A stretch of DNA of 64,000 nt from Nocardia brasiliensis (GTDB taxonomy: Bacteria > Actinomycetota > Actinomycetes > Mycobacteriales > Mycobacteriaceae). A program made the translations under genes and the position numbers. The stretch lies in assembly GCF_011801125.1 (NCBI RefSeq), contig NZ_CP046171.1, positions 2,852,001 through 2,916,000 of the forward strand, given 5' to 3'. The notes under the pieces were generated by a model. That model was not told the origin of the DNA, searched no databases, and saw only the letters and a program-made list of their open reading frames with translations. Positions within the stretch are counted from its first letter, which is position 1. The number at the start of each line of letters is the position of its first letter. Shown here piece after piece: positions 8,218-16,151 of the stretch.

Positions 8218-9056
8218 CCGCGCACGAGGCTCCGGTCCGCCGCAGGCGACATCGCGGCGGGCTGGTCTGGACGGTGCTTGCCTGGGTGGTCGGCATCGGG
8301 TTCTTCTTCCCGGTGCTGTGGATGGTGCTGACGGCCTTCAAGCAGGAGGCCGACGCCTACACCGACCCGCCGAAGCTGTTGTTCACCCCGACGCTGGACC
8401 AATTCGCCGCGGTGCTGGACAGCGGTATCGGCACGACGCTGCTGAATTCCACCTTCGCCACGGCGATGTCGACGATCCTGGTGCTGCTGCTCGGCCTGCC
8501 CGCCGCGTTCGCGCTGTCGCTGCGGCCGGTGCGGCGCACGCAGGACGCGCTGTTCTTCTTCATCGGCACCAAGATGCTGCCGGTGGTCGCGGCGATCGTG
8601 CCGCTGTATGTGATCGTCGGCGATATCGGTCTGCTGGACAATATTTGGGCGTTGGTTGTGCTCTACACCGCGATGAACCTGCCGATCGCGGTGTGGATGA
8701 TGCGCTCGTTCTTCCTCGAGGTGCCCGGCGAGCTGCTGGAGGCCGCGAGCATGGACGGCGCGAGCCTGTGGACCGCGGTGCGCGAGGTGATCCTGCCGCT
8801 CGTCTCGCCCGGCATCGCCGCGACCGCGCTGATCTGCGTGATCTTCTCGTGGAACGAATTCTTCTTCGCGGTGAACCTGACCGCCGTTCAGGCACAGACG
8901 ATCCCGGTCTTCCTCGTCGGCTTCATCACCGGTGAGGGGTTGTACTGGGCCCGCTTGTCGGCCGCCGCGGTGCTCTGCGCGCTCCCTGTCGTCCTCGCCG
9001 GTTGGCTCGCGCAGAACAAGCTCGTGCGCGGCCTGTCCTTCGGCGCCATCAAGTAA
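8214..9056 (+). CDS. Polyol ABC transporter permease (MalG-like)
   Basis: A 280-residue CUT1-family permease with six predicted transmembrane helices. The first is near residues 17-38 and the EAA loop is EAASMDGASLWTAVREVILP at about residues 180-199. It forms the heterodimeric channel with the preceding permease. Its ATG lies within the stop of the upstream gene, showing translational coupling, and the ATPase gene follows 12 bp later with its own ribosome binding site. Confidence 0.9.
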   Translation: MTAHEAPVRRRRHRGGLVWTVLAWVVGIGFFFPVLWMVLTAFKQEADAYTDPPKLLFTPTLDQFAAVLDSGIGTTLLNSTFATAMSTILVLLLGLPAAFALSLRPVRRTQDALFFFIGTKMLPVVAAIVPLYVIVGDIGLLDNIWALVVLYTAMNLPIAVWMMRSFFLEVPGELLEAASMDGASLWTAVREVILPLVSPGIAATALICVIFSWNEFFFAVNLTAVQAQTIPVFLVGFITGEGLYWARLSAAAVLCALPVVLAGWLAQNKLVRGLSFGAIK

Positions 9057-9068
9057 GGAACACCACCC

Positions 9069-10181
9069 ATGGCCACCATTCGTTACGACGCGGCGTCCTG
9101 CGTGTACGCCGGTGCCGACACCCTCGCGGTCGACTCGCTCGATCTCGACATCGCCGACGGCGAATTCATCGTTCTGGTCGGGCCTTCCGGCTCCGGCAAG
9201 TCCACCGCGCTGCGCATGCTCGCCGGGCTGGAGGAGATCGACGCCGGATCGATCCGCATCGACGGCGCGGACATGGTCGGGGTGCCGTCCAAGGACCGTG
9301 ATATCGCGATGGTCTTCCAGAACTATGCGCTCTACCCGAACAAAACCGTCGGCGAGAACATGGGTTTCGCGCTCAAGATGATGAAAGTGCCGCTGGCCGA
9401 GCGTAAGCGGCGGGTCGCCGAGGCCGCCGAGCTGCTCGGCCTCACGCCGTTCCTCGATCGCAAACCGGCGAAGCTGTCCGGCGGGCAACGCCAGCGGGTC
9501 GCGATGGGCCGGGCGATCGTGCGCGAGCCGCGGGTGTTCTGCATGGACGAGCCGCTGAGCAACCTCGACGCCAAGCTGCGGGTGCAGACCCGCACCCAGA
9601 TCGCCGCGCTGCAACGCCGCCTCGGCACCACCACCGTCTATGTCACCCACGACCAGGTCGAGGCGATGACCATGGGCGACCGTGTCGCCGTCCTGCGTGA
9701 CGGACGATTGCAGCAGTTCAGCACCCCCGCCGAGCTGTACGACCGCCCGGCTACCGCGTTCGTCGCCGGGTTCATCGGCTCGCCGTCGATGAACCTGTGC
9801 ACGGTCACGCTGGTCCCCGGTGGCGTCGAGATCGCGGGCAGCACACTGGCATTGCCGCGCGAGCGGCTGGCCCGGCTGGCCGAGCACGGCCTGTCCCGCG
9901 TGACCGTCGGCATCCGGCCCGAACAGCTCGAACTGCGCAGGGATGGCAGCGGTTTCGAGGTCACTGTCGAGCTGATCGAGGAGCTCGGCAGCGAGTCCTA
10001 CGTCTACGCCCGCCCGTCCGGCGGCGCGGTGCGCGGCCCGGACGGGGAGTCGTTCCTGTTCGTCGCGCGCTCGGCGCTGCGGGCGCCGGCCCGGCTCGCC
10101 GAATCGGTGCGGCTGGCGGTAACCGATGCCGCCGCAGTGCATCTGTTCCATCCCGACACCGGCGCGCGGCTCGCCGATTGA
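9069..10181 (+). CDS. Sugar/polyol ABC transporter ATP-binding protein
   Basis: A 370-residue MalK/UgpC/MsmX-type ATPase. Walker A is GPSGSGKST at 38-46, the Q-loop is at MVFQN, the signature LSGGQRQR is at 136-143, Walker B ends in D160-E161, and the switch histidine is H194. A C-terminal MOP/TOBE regulatory domain of about 130 residues follows (GIRPEQLEL). It energises the importer encoded by the two upstream permease genes. MsmX-type ATPases sometimes serve several importers, so wider use cannot be excluded. Confidence 0.92.
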   Translation: MATIRYDAASCVYAGADTLAVDSLDLDIADGEFIVLVGPSGSGKSTALRMLAGLEEIDAGSIRIDGADMVGVPSKDRDIAMVFQNYALYPNKTVGENMGFALKMMKVPLAERKRRVAEAAELLGLTPFLDRKPAKLSGGQRQRVAMGRAIVREPRVFCMDEPLSNLDAKLRVQTRTQIAALQRRLGTTTVYVTHDQVEAMTMGDRVAVLRDGRLQQFSTPAELYDRPATAFVAGFIGSPSMNLCTVTLVPGGVEIAGSTLALPRERLARLAEHGLSRVTVGIRPEQLELRRDGSGFEVTVELIEELGSESYVYARPSGGAVRGPDGESFLFVARSALRAPARLAESVRLAVTDAAAVHLFHPDTGARLAD

Positions 10182-10304
10182 GCGGCGGCGAACACGAACA
10201 AGGTGTTACCACTTCGTGTGCGGACAAATGCGTGGACGGCAACTAACGTTCCATGCTGAGCGGTTGTATCCTGCCGCCGCACGACTACCGCACCGGAGGT
10301 CCGC

Positions 10305-11384
10305 GTGACTGTCGAAGCCCCAGCGAACGGGAAAACCGCCCTGCGCAACGTTCGGGTCTTCGATGGTCACAGACTCACCGAGCCGACGACGGTGGTGATC
10401 GACGGCGCGGTGATCGGCACCGATCCCACGGGCGCGGCGGAAATGGACGGGCACGGCGCGATCCTGCTACCGGGTCTGATCGATGCGCACGTGCACCTAT
10501 CCGGCGACGAATCGCTGGATCAGCTCGCCTCCCACGGCGTGACCACCGCGCTGGACATGGCGACCTGGCCGCGCGAGGAGCTCGACCCGCTCCGAAATCG
10601 GCCGGGCACCACCGACATTCGCAGTGCGGGCACGCCCATCATCGGACCGGGTGGCGTGCACGCGCAGCTGCCCGGTCTGGCCGAACGGGCCGTCATCCGG
10701 AGCGTGGCCGAGGCCGAGACCCTCGTCGCCGCACGTGCCGCGGCGGGTTCGGACTACATCAAACTGATGCTGGAGGCCCCGGGCGACGGCGGGCCCGACG
10801 CGGCGACGGCCAAAGCGGTGGTGGCCGCCGCGACCGCCCGCAACATGCGCACCGTCGTGCACGCCGCGTCGCTGGCCGCGTACGCCCTCGCGCTGGATGT
10901 CGGCGCCGACATCATCACGCACGTCCCGATGGACGGGCAGGTGCCCGCCACGGACGTGCGGCGGATGGCGGCCGAGGGACGCGTCGTCGCACCCACCCTC
11001 ACGATGATGCAGGGCTTCGCCAAGTCGCAGGGCGTGCTCGGCTTCGCCGACTGTCTGGCGACCGTCGCCGCGCTGCACTCCGCAGGTGTGCCGGTCCTCG
11101 CCAGCACCGACGCCAACAGCACCCCCGGCTCGCCGTGTCAGCCTCCGCACGGTGAATCGCTGCACCGCGAACTGGAACTGCTGGTCACCGCCGGACTGTC
11201 CACGACGGCGGCGTTGCAGGCCGCGACCAGCGTGCCCGCCGAGCACTTCGGGCTCACCGATCGCGGCGCCGTCGCCCCGGGAAAGCGGGCCGATCTCGTG
11301 CTGATCGACGGCGACCCGCTCGCCGACATCCACGCGACCCGCACCATCACCAAGGTCTGGTGCGCGGGCATCGCCCACGAGTGA
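10305..11384 (+). CDS. Metal-dependent amidohydrolase (imidazolonepropionase/prolidase-like)
   Basis: A 359-residue amidohydrolase. The metal-binding HxH is at H62 and H64 (LIDAHVHLSG). A candidate bridging lysine is in YIKLM near residue 149. Further metal ligands are the histidines in VVHAAS and ITHVPMDG, and the aspartate in ASTDANS. The C-terminal GKRADLVLIDGDPL is typical of the family. The GTG start is preceded by a GGAGG ribosome binding site. The likely reaction is hydrolysis of a cyclic amide or a similar C-N bond. It is separated from the ABC operon by 123 bp and probably has its own promoter. Substrate unknown. Confidence 0.8.
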   Translation: MTVEAPANGKTALRNVRVFDGHRLTEPTTVVIDGAVIGTDPTGAAEMDGHGAILLPGLIDAHVHLSGDESLDQLASHGVTTALDMATWPREELDPLRNRPGTTDIRSAGTPIIGPGGVHAQLPGLAERAVIRSVAEAETLVAARAAAGSDYIKLMLEAPGDGGPDAATAKAVVAAATARNMRTVVHAASLAAYALALDVGADIITHVPMDGQVPATDVRRMAAEGRVVAPTLTMMQGFAKSQGVLGFADCLATVAALHSAGVPVLASTDANSTPGSPCQPPHGESLHRELELLVTAGLSTTAALQAATSVPAEHFGLTDRGAVAPGKRADLVLIDGDPLADIHATRTITKVWCAGIAHE

Positions 11385-11447
11385 GCGGTCCGGCGCGGCG
11401 TCTCGGTGCCATCGCCCGTGACGACCTGAGCAGCGTCGGGGCGGTGT

Positions 11448-11639
11448 CTAGGCCTTGTGCGGCAGGATGCTCAGCACGAGGACCAGCCCGCCGACGATGC
11501 TGGCACCGGCGGCGACCGTCGCACCGAGCGAATGCGTCAGCGCGGCGACGGCGATGGTCAGCGCGAGGGAGGTCGCCGCGGCGAGCACCGCGGTGCCCTG
11601 CTCGATGCCGGCGATCCGGGTCGGTTGTTGTTCGGTCAC
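11448..11639 (-). CDS. Small two-helix membrane protein
   Basis: A 63-residue protein from GTG 11639 with a GAGGTAAGG ribosome binding site just upstream. It has a short hydrophilic N terminus (TEQQPTRIAGIEQG) and two hydrophobic helices separated by a short turn (THSLGATV), ending in HKA. The frame is also open upstream to 11762, but that extension lacks a good start and has poor composition, so the shorter form is preferred. The family is unknown to me. It lies on the opposite strand to the amidohydrolase and the sigma-factor operon. Confidence 0.6.
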   Translation of the reverse strand: MTEQQPTRIAGIEQGTAVLAAATSLALTIAVAALTHSLGATVAAGASIVGGLVLVLSILPHKA

Positions 11640-11853
11640 TGCCTTACCTCTGTTCGAGCGGAAACGGTGTACGGCCTGCGTCGCGGCCCACCTCCGGTCC
11701 GTTGTCGCGCGTCCGGTCGGATGCGCACGTAGTGAGGACACGGCACGCGCGGGAAAGCGCACGCGGCAACTGCTGAGACAACGATCACGTCATACTGGGC
11801 CGTGACGGTTTCCGATCCGCGGTGTCTTACGGACAAGCGGTGGAGGAGGTGCT

Positions 11854-12420
11854 GTGACCACGACCGAAGCGGTTGCCGAGACCACGCCGGACGATGCGAC
11901 CCTGGTCAGCAGGGCACGCGACGGCGACATGCGGTCCTACGAGCAGCTAGTGCTGCGCTACCAGGCGCAGATGTTTCGGCTCGCGGTCAAGATGCTCGCC
12001 GACCGGGCCGATGCGGAAGATGTGGTGCAGGAGGTGTTTCTCGGTGCGTGGCGGCGACTACCGCAACTCAACGAGGACGCCGCGTTCGTCGGCTGGCTCT
12101 ATCGCATGACCACCAACCGCTGTCTGAATGTGATTCGCGCCCGCAAGCCGACCGTCGAGGTCGATCCGGAGACGACCGAGTCGCCGCGCTCGGACACCCA
12201 ACCCGAGCACGCGGTACAGGTGAGCACCCAGTTGGAGGCGCTGAACGCGGCGCTGCAACTGCTCACGCCCGAACAACGCGCCTGCTGGCTGCTGCGCGAG
12301 GTTCACGGGCTTTCCTACGAGGAGATAGGCGACATCGTCGAGGTGAACACGACGGCGGTGCGTGGCCGGATAGCCAGGGCGCGAGCCCACTTGTCCGAGG
12401 TGATGAAACCATGGCGGTGA
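11854..12420 (+). CDS. RNA polymerase sigma factor, ECF-type
   Basis: A 188-residue group 4 sigma factor. Region 2 covers about residues 25-95 (YQAQMFRLAVKMLADRADAE, with the core-binding DAEDVVQEVFLGAW). Region 4 covers about residues 130-180 (LTPEQRACWLLREVHGLSYE, followed by the helix-turn-helix IGDIVEVNTTAVRGRIARAR). The GTG start follows a strong GGAGGAGG site. It overlaps the next gene by 10 nt, which encodes a protein with a zinc-binding anti-sigma-like motif. It heads an operon of Asp23/Gls24-like envelope proteins, so it probably directs an envelope stress response. Confidence 0.9.
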   Translation: MTTTEAVAETTPDDATLVSRARDGDMRSYEQLVLRYQAQMFRLAVKMLADRADAEDVVQEVFLGAWRRLPQLNEDAAFVGWLYRMTTNRCLNVIRARKPTVEVDPETTESPRSDTQPEHAVQVSTQLEALNAALQLLTPEQRACWLLREVHGLSYEEIGDIVEVNTTAVRGRIARARAHLSEVMKPWR

Positions 12421-13007
12421 ACGGCACGACCGAACAGGACTATCTGCTGCCCTGCGGGCGCGAGATCGAACAGGTCTGGGATCGGCTCGACGTGGTCGAG
12501 GCCGGGCTCGGCGACGAACACGACAACACCTGCCCGCATTGCCAGTCGGCCAGGGAGAGTCTGCTCGCGCTGCGCACCGCGACCAAGGAGCTGATCGACG
12601 AGCCGGACCCGGCACCGCCCGACCTGAGCGGACGCATCATGTCCGCGGTCCGTGCCGAGGCCAGGCGTGGCCGCACGCTCAGCCTGCCGACGCCGCTGCC
12701 CGGCGTGGTGGAGGTGAGCGAGCAGGCCATCGCGGCGGTGCTGCGCTACGCCGCCGACTCGGTGCCGGGCGTGCGGGCCAGGCACTGCCGGGTGCGCCGC
12801 GTCGGAGCGGGCGCGGACGGAGCGAACCTGCTGACGGTCGAGCTCGGCGTCGCGATCGCCTTCGGCCGGACCACGGTCGGCGCCGCCTTGCCGGTGGTCC
12901 GCGAGCGGGTGAGCGCGGCACTGGCCGCTCAGGTCGGTCTCGAGCTAGAGACGCTGGATCTGGTGGTCGCCGACATCTACGACGACAACGGGGACGCGCC
13001 ACGATGA
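12411..13007 (+). CDS. Asp23-like protein with N-terminal zinc anti-sigma-like motif
   Basis: A 198-residue protein in two parts. Residues ~15-70 carry H37-x3-C41-x2-C44 (HDNTCPHC), the ZAS zinc motif of anti-sigma factors, in the right place after a conserved Glu/Trp helix. Residues ~95-190 look like an Asp23/Gls24 domain (AAVLRYAADSVPGVRARHCR, LTVELGVAIAFG, LDLVVADI). Because it overlaps the sigma gene by 10 nt, it is the natural candidate for that sigma factor's regulator. Whether it binds zinc or sigma is inferred. The Asp23 domain would couple the regulator to the envelope proteins encoded downstream. Confidence 0.75.
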   Translation: MAVNGTTEQDYLLPCGREIEQVWDRLDVVEAGLGDEHDNTCPHCQSARESLLALRTATKELIDEPDPAPPDLSGRIMSAVRAEARRGRTLSLPTPLPGVVEVSEQAIAAVLRYAADSVPGVRARHCRVRRVGAGADGANLLTVELGVAIAFGRTTVGAALPVVRERVSAALAAQVGLELETLDLVVADIYDDNGDAPR

Positions 13008-13378
13008 CCGAAGTCGTTTCCGAGGTGGTGATCGAAGCGCCGGTCGTCGCCGCGGTGGCCGCGCACGCGGCCCGCGCGACGCCGGGCGTGATCCGGCTGG
13101 AACCCGGTGTGCGCGGGCTGGTCTCGACCCTGCTGCGGGTGAGCAAGCAGCGGCTCACCAGTGCCGAACCCGCGTCGTCGGAGGGCGTGCGGGTGCGCCG
13201 TCGTGCGTCGGGCGCGCTGAGTGTGCAAGTGGACCTGGTGATTTCGGCCGAGCGGGCGGCGGCGCTCATCGGTCACGCGGTGCAACAGGAGGTTTCGCGG
13301 GTGGTGTTCGAGCAGACCGGTCAGGTGGTCGAGGAGGTATCGGTGTCCATTCTCGATATCGAGCCGGAGCGGCAGTGA
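13004..13378 (+). CDS. Asp23/Gls24-family protein
   Basis: A 124-residue protein whose ATG overlaps the previous stop (ATGA). It shows the family layout: an N-terminal VVAAVAAHAARATPGVIRLE segment, a middle beta pair with SVQVDLVI, a helix (SAERAAALIGHAVQQEVSRV) and an ending with VSVSILDI. Asp23 proteins are small cytoplasmic proteins recruited to the membrane by AmaP and linked to cell-envelope homeostasis. This one lacks the long N-terminal tail of the 13793-14293 paralogue. Function within the operon is inferred from family and context. Confidence 0.75.
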   Translation: MTEVVSEVVIEAPVVAAVAAHAARATPGVIRLEPGVRGLVSTLLRVSKQRLTSAEPASSEGVRVRRRASGALSVQVDLVISAERAAALIGHAVQQEVSRVVFEQTGQVVEEVSVSILDIEPERQ

Positions 13379-13695
13379 ATTCTTCCGGCGAAGTCATTGC
13401 CGCGATCCTCGCCGCGCTGGACACGATCGACGGGTTGCGCCCCGCGAACACCCTCGGTACCGAGCCGCCCGCCTGGTGGCCGTGGGACGCAAGGGGATTC
13501 GCGGTGGACCTGACCCCGACCAGGGTCGAGGTGCGGGTCACCGCCGCTCAGCTGCCGCTGACGCCGCTGCTGGACAAGGCGGGCGAGGCCGTGCGTGCCG
13601 CGCTGGCCGGGACACCGTGGTCCGACGCCCGGGTGCGGCTGGTGGTCACCGAGCTCGACGCCGCGGCCTTCGACGGCGAAGGGAGAGTTACCTAG
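13375..13695 (+). CDS. Asp23-like small protein
   Basis: A 106-residue protein from GTG 13375, overlapping the preceding stop (GTGA). The pattern is that of a shortened Asp23-like protein: an N-terminal helix (EVIAAILAALDTIDGL), a tryptophan-rich loop (PPAWWPWDARG), then beta strands with VEVRVTAAQLPL, a helix (LLDKAGEAVRAAL) and a closing strand RLVVTELD. No signal peptide or membrane segment. The WWPW loop is unusual for the family. It belongs to the coupled sigma/Asp23 operon. Confidence 0.65.
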   Translation: MNSSGEVIAAILAALDTIDGLRPANTLGTEPPAWWPWDARGFAVDLTPTRVEVRVTAAQLPLTPLLDKAGEAVRAALAGTPWSDARVRLVVTELDAAAFDGEGRVT

Positions 13696-13792
13696 CTCAC
13701 AGCACGGCGCCCGTGACGATCGGGCCGCACCAGGTGTCCATCCACAGCAAGCGATATCCGCTGTACCCCAAGGGAAATCAGGAGGAATTGCC

Positions 13793-14293
13793 ATGACCGC
13801 GACGACGACCACCGAGAAGAACTCCGACAACAAGGCGGCCGCGGACACCAAGAACCTGCCGAGCCGCACCGCCGCGGCGACCGACAAGGACAGCAAGCTG
13901 GCCAGCGACCAGGGCACCACCACGATCGCCGATATCGTCGTGCAGAAGGTCGCGGGCCTGGCCGCGCGCGAGGTGCGCGGCGTGCATGATCTCGGCGGCG
14001 GCGCCGCCCGCGCGTTCGGCGCGATCCGCGACCGCATTCCCGGCGCGTCGGCCAGCATCGGTCAGGGCGTCTCCGTGGAGGTCGGCGAGACGCAGGCGGC
14101 CGTCGATCTGGAGCTGGTGGTGGAATACGGCGTCGCCATCGCGGAATTGGCGCGTGCGGTGCGGCGCAACGTGATCACCGCGATCGAGCAGATGACCGGT
14201 TTGATCGTGGTCGAGGTGAACATCAACGTCAACGACGTGTTCATCCCCGGCGATGACGACGACCAACCCGCGCCGAGCAGCCGGGTGCAGTAG
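13793..14293 (+). CDS. Asp23/Gls24-family envelope stress response protein
   Basis: A 166-residue protein and the most typical Asp23/Gls24 member of the operon. A charged, flexible N-terminal tail (~residues 1-42, Lys/Asp/Thr rich) precedes the domain: TTIADIVVQKVAGLAAREVR, GVSVEVGETQAAVDLELVV, a helix with AIAELARAVRRNVITAIEQM, and VVEVNINVNDVF. The C-terminal tail is acidic. It starts 97 bp after the preceding gene behind a strong AGGAGG site (around 13781), so it may also have its own promoter and be the most abundant product. It presumably docks to the AmaP-like membrane protein at 15341. Confidence 0.88.
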   Translation: MTATTTTEKNSDNKAAADTKNLPSRTAAATDKDSKLASDQGTTTIADIVVQKVAGLAAREVRGVHDLGGGAARAFGAIRDRIPGASASIGQGVSVEVGETQAAVDLELVVEYGVAIAELARAVRRNVITAIEQMTGLIVVEVNINVNDVFIPGDDDDQPAPSSRVQ

Positions 14294-14482
14294 ATGAATG
14301 CCACAGTGATCTGCCTCGCGGTGGGACTGGCCCTCGGTTTCGCCGGCGCCTTCGGCGGATTCGGCGCGTTCACTGTCGTCCTGCTGTTCGCCCTGCTCGG
14401 CCTGCTGGTCGGCCGCTGGCTCGACGGCGAACTCGACGTGGCGGGGCTGCTCCAGTCGGCACAGCGCAGGGGCAGGCGATGA
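14294..14482 (+). CDS. Small membrane protein (DUF2273-like)
   Basis: A 62-residue protein with two closely spaced hydrophobic helices (residues ~5-38), glycine/phenylalanine rich, followed by a hydrophilic tail (DGELDVAGLLQSAQRRGRR). This resembles the small DUF2273 membrane proteins encoded beside Asp23 genes in Gram-positive bacteria. The ATG begins directly after the upstream stop codon and the stop overlaps the next start, so expression is coupled. The role is probably as a membrane partner or anchor. Confidence 0.7.
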   Translation: MNATVICLAVGLALGFAGAFGGFGAFTVVLLFALLGLLVGRWLDGELDVAGLLQSAQRRGRR

Positions 14483-14808
14483 CCGTCGCGGCGGTCGGTG
14501 CGGTGGAGTTGCCCGGCCGGACCACCGTCGCGCCGCGCGCGGTCCGCCGGATCGCCGCGCGGGCCGCCCGTGAGGTGGCCGGCGTAGGGGACGACGTGCG
14601 GGTGGCGGCCGAGGTGTTCGCGGATCGCACCGCGCTGGAGGTGCGGCTGCCGATCGCCTATCCCTGCCCGGTGGGCAAGGTGACCGAGGCCTGTCGCGGA
14701 CATCTGGCCCGCCGGACCCACGAGTTGACCGGCCTGCCGGTGTCCACGATCGATATCGAGGTGGCCGAGCTGACCACCGAAACCGAGGCGGTCAGGAGGC
14801 TGCGATGA
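14479..14808 (+). CDS. Asp23-like protein
   Basis: A 109-residue protein starting in the ATGA overlap with the previous gene. It has the Asp23 order of elements: TTVAPRAVRRIAARAAREVAG at residues ~15-35, a central strand (ALEVRLPIAY), a helix (VGKVTEACRGHLARRTHELT) and a final strand (STIDIEVAELT). The CP pair in YPCPVGK is a local oddity. There is no membrane segment. It is one of several paralogues in the operon, which probably assemble with each other. Confidence 0.72.
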   Translation: MTVAAVGAVELPGRTTVAPRAVRRIAARAAREVAGVGDDVRVAAEVFADRTALEVRLPIAYPCPVGKVTEACRGHLARRTHELTGLPVSTIDIEVAELTTETEAVRRLR

Positions 14809-15344
14809 CGCGCAGGCCACGCCGGGTGGTTCCGGCCATCGTGCTGGCGGTGCTGCTGCTCGCCGGGTGCGCGGCCGTGGCCGTGTCGTTGCTCCAACGG
14901 CTGCTCGGCGCACGGGAATTCGTCTCCTACGACACCGTCGCGACCCACCTGCACGGTCTGACCTGGAACGAACTGCCGGTGCTCGTCGTCGGAATCGCCG
15001 CGGCGGTACTGGGTTTCGTGCTGCTGGGGCTGGCGCTGTGGCCGGGGCGGCCCGCGGTCCTGCCGCTGGCCGCCGAGGACGGGTTGACCGCGGGGGTGAC
15101 CCGTGGCGGGCTGCGCACCGCGCTGCGCAGCGCGGCGGGCGGTGTGGACGGGGTCGATTCGGCCCGGATTCGGTTGCACCGCAAGGGCGTACAGGTGTCC
15201 GCGCGGACCGCGCGGACCGGCACCGACGCCATGCCCGCGGCGATCTGCGCCACCCTCACCCGCCGGGTGCAGGAGATCGGCCCGCAGCCGGTGCGCCGGG
15301 TGCGAGCCAAGGTGCGGGGGCCGAAGACAGGGGAGCGTCGATGA
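14805..15344 (+). CDS. DUF6286-like membrane protein
   Basis: A 179-residue protein with two transmembrane helices, at about residues 9-30 (VPAIVLAVLLLAGCAAVAVS) and 55-78 (LPVLVVGIAAAVLGFVLLGL), joined by an outer loop. It ends in a cytoplasmic ~95-residue domain (GLTAGVTRGGLRTALRSAAG, GVQVSARTART). The layout matches DUF6286 proteins found next to AmaP in actinobacteria; the cytoplasmic part has an Asp23-like strand/helix rhythm. It overlaps both neighbours by 4 nt. The function is unknown beyond membership of the envelope-stress operon. Confidence 0.75.
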   Translation: MTRRPRRVVPAIVLAVLLLAGCAAVAVSLLQRLLGAREFVSYDTVATHLHGLTWNELPVLVVGIAAAVLGFVLLGLALWPGRPAVLPLAAEDGLTAGVTRGGLRTALRSAAGGVDGVDSARIRLHRKGVQVSARTARTGTDAMPAAICATLTRRVQEIGPQPVRRVRAKVRGPKTGERR

Positions 15345-15916
15345 GCCGGATCAACCGTCCCGCCACGCTGAACCGCGGCGTGCTCGGGCTGGTCGGGGTG
15401 CTGTTGCTCGCGGCGGGCGTGTTCGCCGTCGCCGCGCATTTCGGCAAGTTGAGCTGGGTGCGTTCCGGGGACACGGTGGTGCCGGGCACACAAGCCCCGC
15501 CGGCCTGGGTGCTGTGGGTCGCGGTCGCGGTCGCCGTGCTGATCGCATTGCTGTGCCTGCGTTGGCTGCTGGCGCAGGTGTTCCGGATGCCCAAGTCGGT
15601 CACCTGGCGCACCGGCGGCACCGAGTGGCCCGGCACCACGGTGCTCGAATCCGCGGTCGCGGCCGCGCCGGTGGCCACCGACATCGAAAGCTACGCGGGC
15701 GTGCGCTCCGCGTCGGCCTGGCTCTGTGGCGACCGCACCGCGCCCGAACTGCATCTGGTCGTGACCGCGGAGCCGAACGCCGACATCGCCGAGTTGCGGC
15801 GCAGCATTCTCGGCCACGCGCTGACCCGGCTGCGCACCGCGCTCGAAGTGGAGATCATCCCCGTGACGTTGGAGATCGACTTCGCCGAGGACCGCCGCCC
15901 CGCCCGCGTGCGCTGA
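15341..15916 (+). CDS. amaP: AmaP-like alkaline shock membrane anchor protein
   Basis: A 191-residue protein with two transmembrane helices, at residues ~13-33 (GVLGLVGVLLLAAGVFAVAA) and ~53-75. Between them is a short extracytoplasmic loop, and a cytoplasmic domain of about 110 residues follows. This is the topology of AmaP, which tethers Asp23 to the membrane in Staphylococcus. The cytoplasmic part ends VEIIPVTLEIDFAEDR. It is the last gene of the coupled operon that begins with the sigma factor. The AmaP assignment rests on topology and context more than on detailed sequence. Confidence 0.75.
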   Translation: MSRINRPATLNRGVLGLVGVLLLAAGVFAVAAHFGKLSWVRSGDTVVPGTQAPPAWVLWVAVAVAVLIALLCLRWLLAQVFRMPKSVTWRTGGTEWPGTTVLESAVAAAPVATDIESYAGVRSASAWLCGDRTAPELHLVVTAEPNADIAELRRSILGHALTRLRTALEVEIIPVTLEIDFAEDRRPARVR

Positions 15917-15992
15917 TCGATTTGCTGTGCGTTGCCCGACCACATTCGAGCCGGGCGCGCCGATCGGACCTCGCCTACGGTAGTTTTACCCG

Positions 15993-16151
15993 ATGGATCA
16001 TCTCCGCACCGTGTTCGAGCGGGCGGAGGGTCGACGCGTCGGAGGTAGCGAAGTGGCGGTGCCAGGCAACCGGTTTGGTGTGGCGGGCTCGGGTTCGAGC
16101 CCGGTGGGTGCAGTGCTCGGCGGCACCGGCGGATACGCGGGTGCCCGATGA
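15993..16151 (+). CDS. Possible 52-residue leader ORF coupled to STAS gene
   Basis: ATG 15993 opens a 52-codon frame that ends in the ATGA overlap with the STAS gene. The product starts MDHLRTVFERAEG and becomes glycine/valine rich. Codon third positions are GC-rich as in real genes, and the overlap is the local style, but there is no clear ribosome binding site or family. It could instead be leader sequence. Confidence 0.35.
   Translation: MDHLRTVFERAEGRRVGGSEVAVPGNRFGVAGSGSSPVGAVLGGTGGYAGAR

Noticed and set aside
8109..10151. A 680-codon open frame on the minus strand opposite the permease and ATPase genes
   Set aside because: Antisense shadow of GC-rich genes: His/Gln/Arg/Asp-rich translation, no domain and no ribosome site.
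16070..16120. tRNA-like T-arm (GGTTCGAGCCC) in the leader of the STAS gene
   Set aside because: The hairpin is present, but no matching acceptor stem, D-arm or anticodon arm can be folded around it, and it lies inside a coupled frame.
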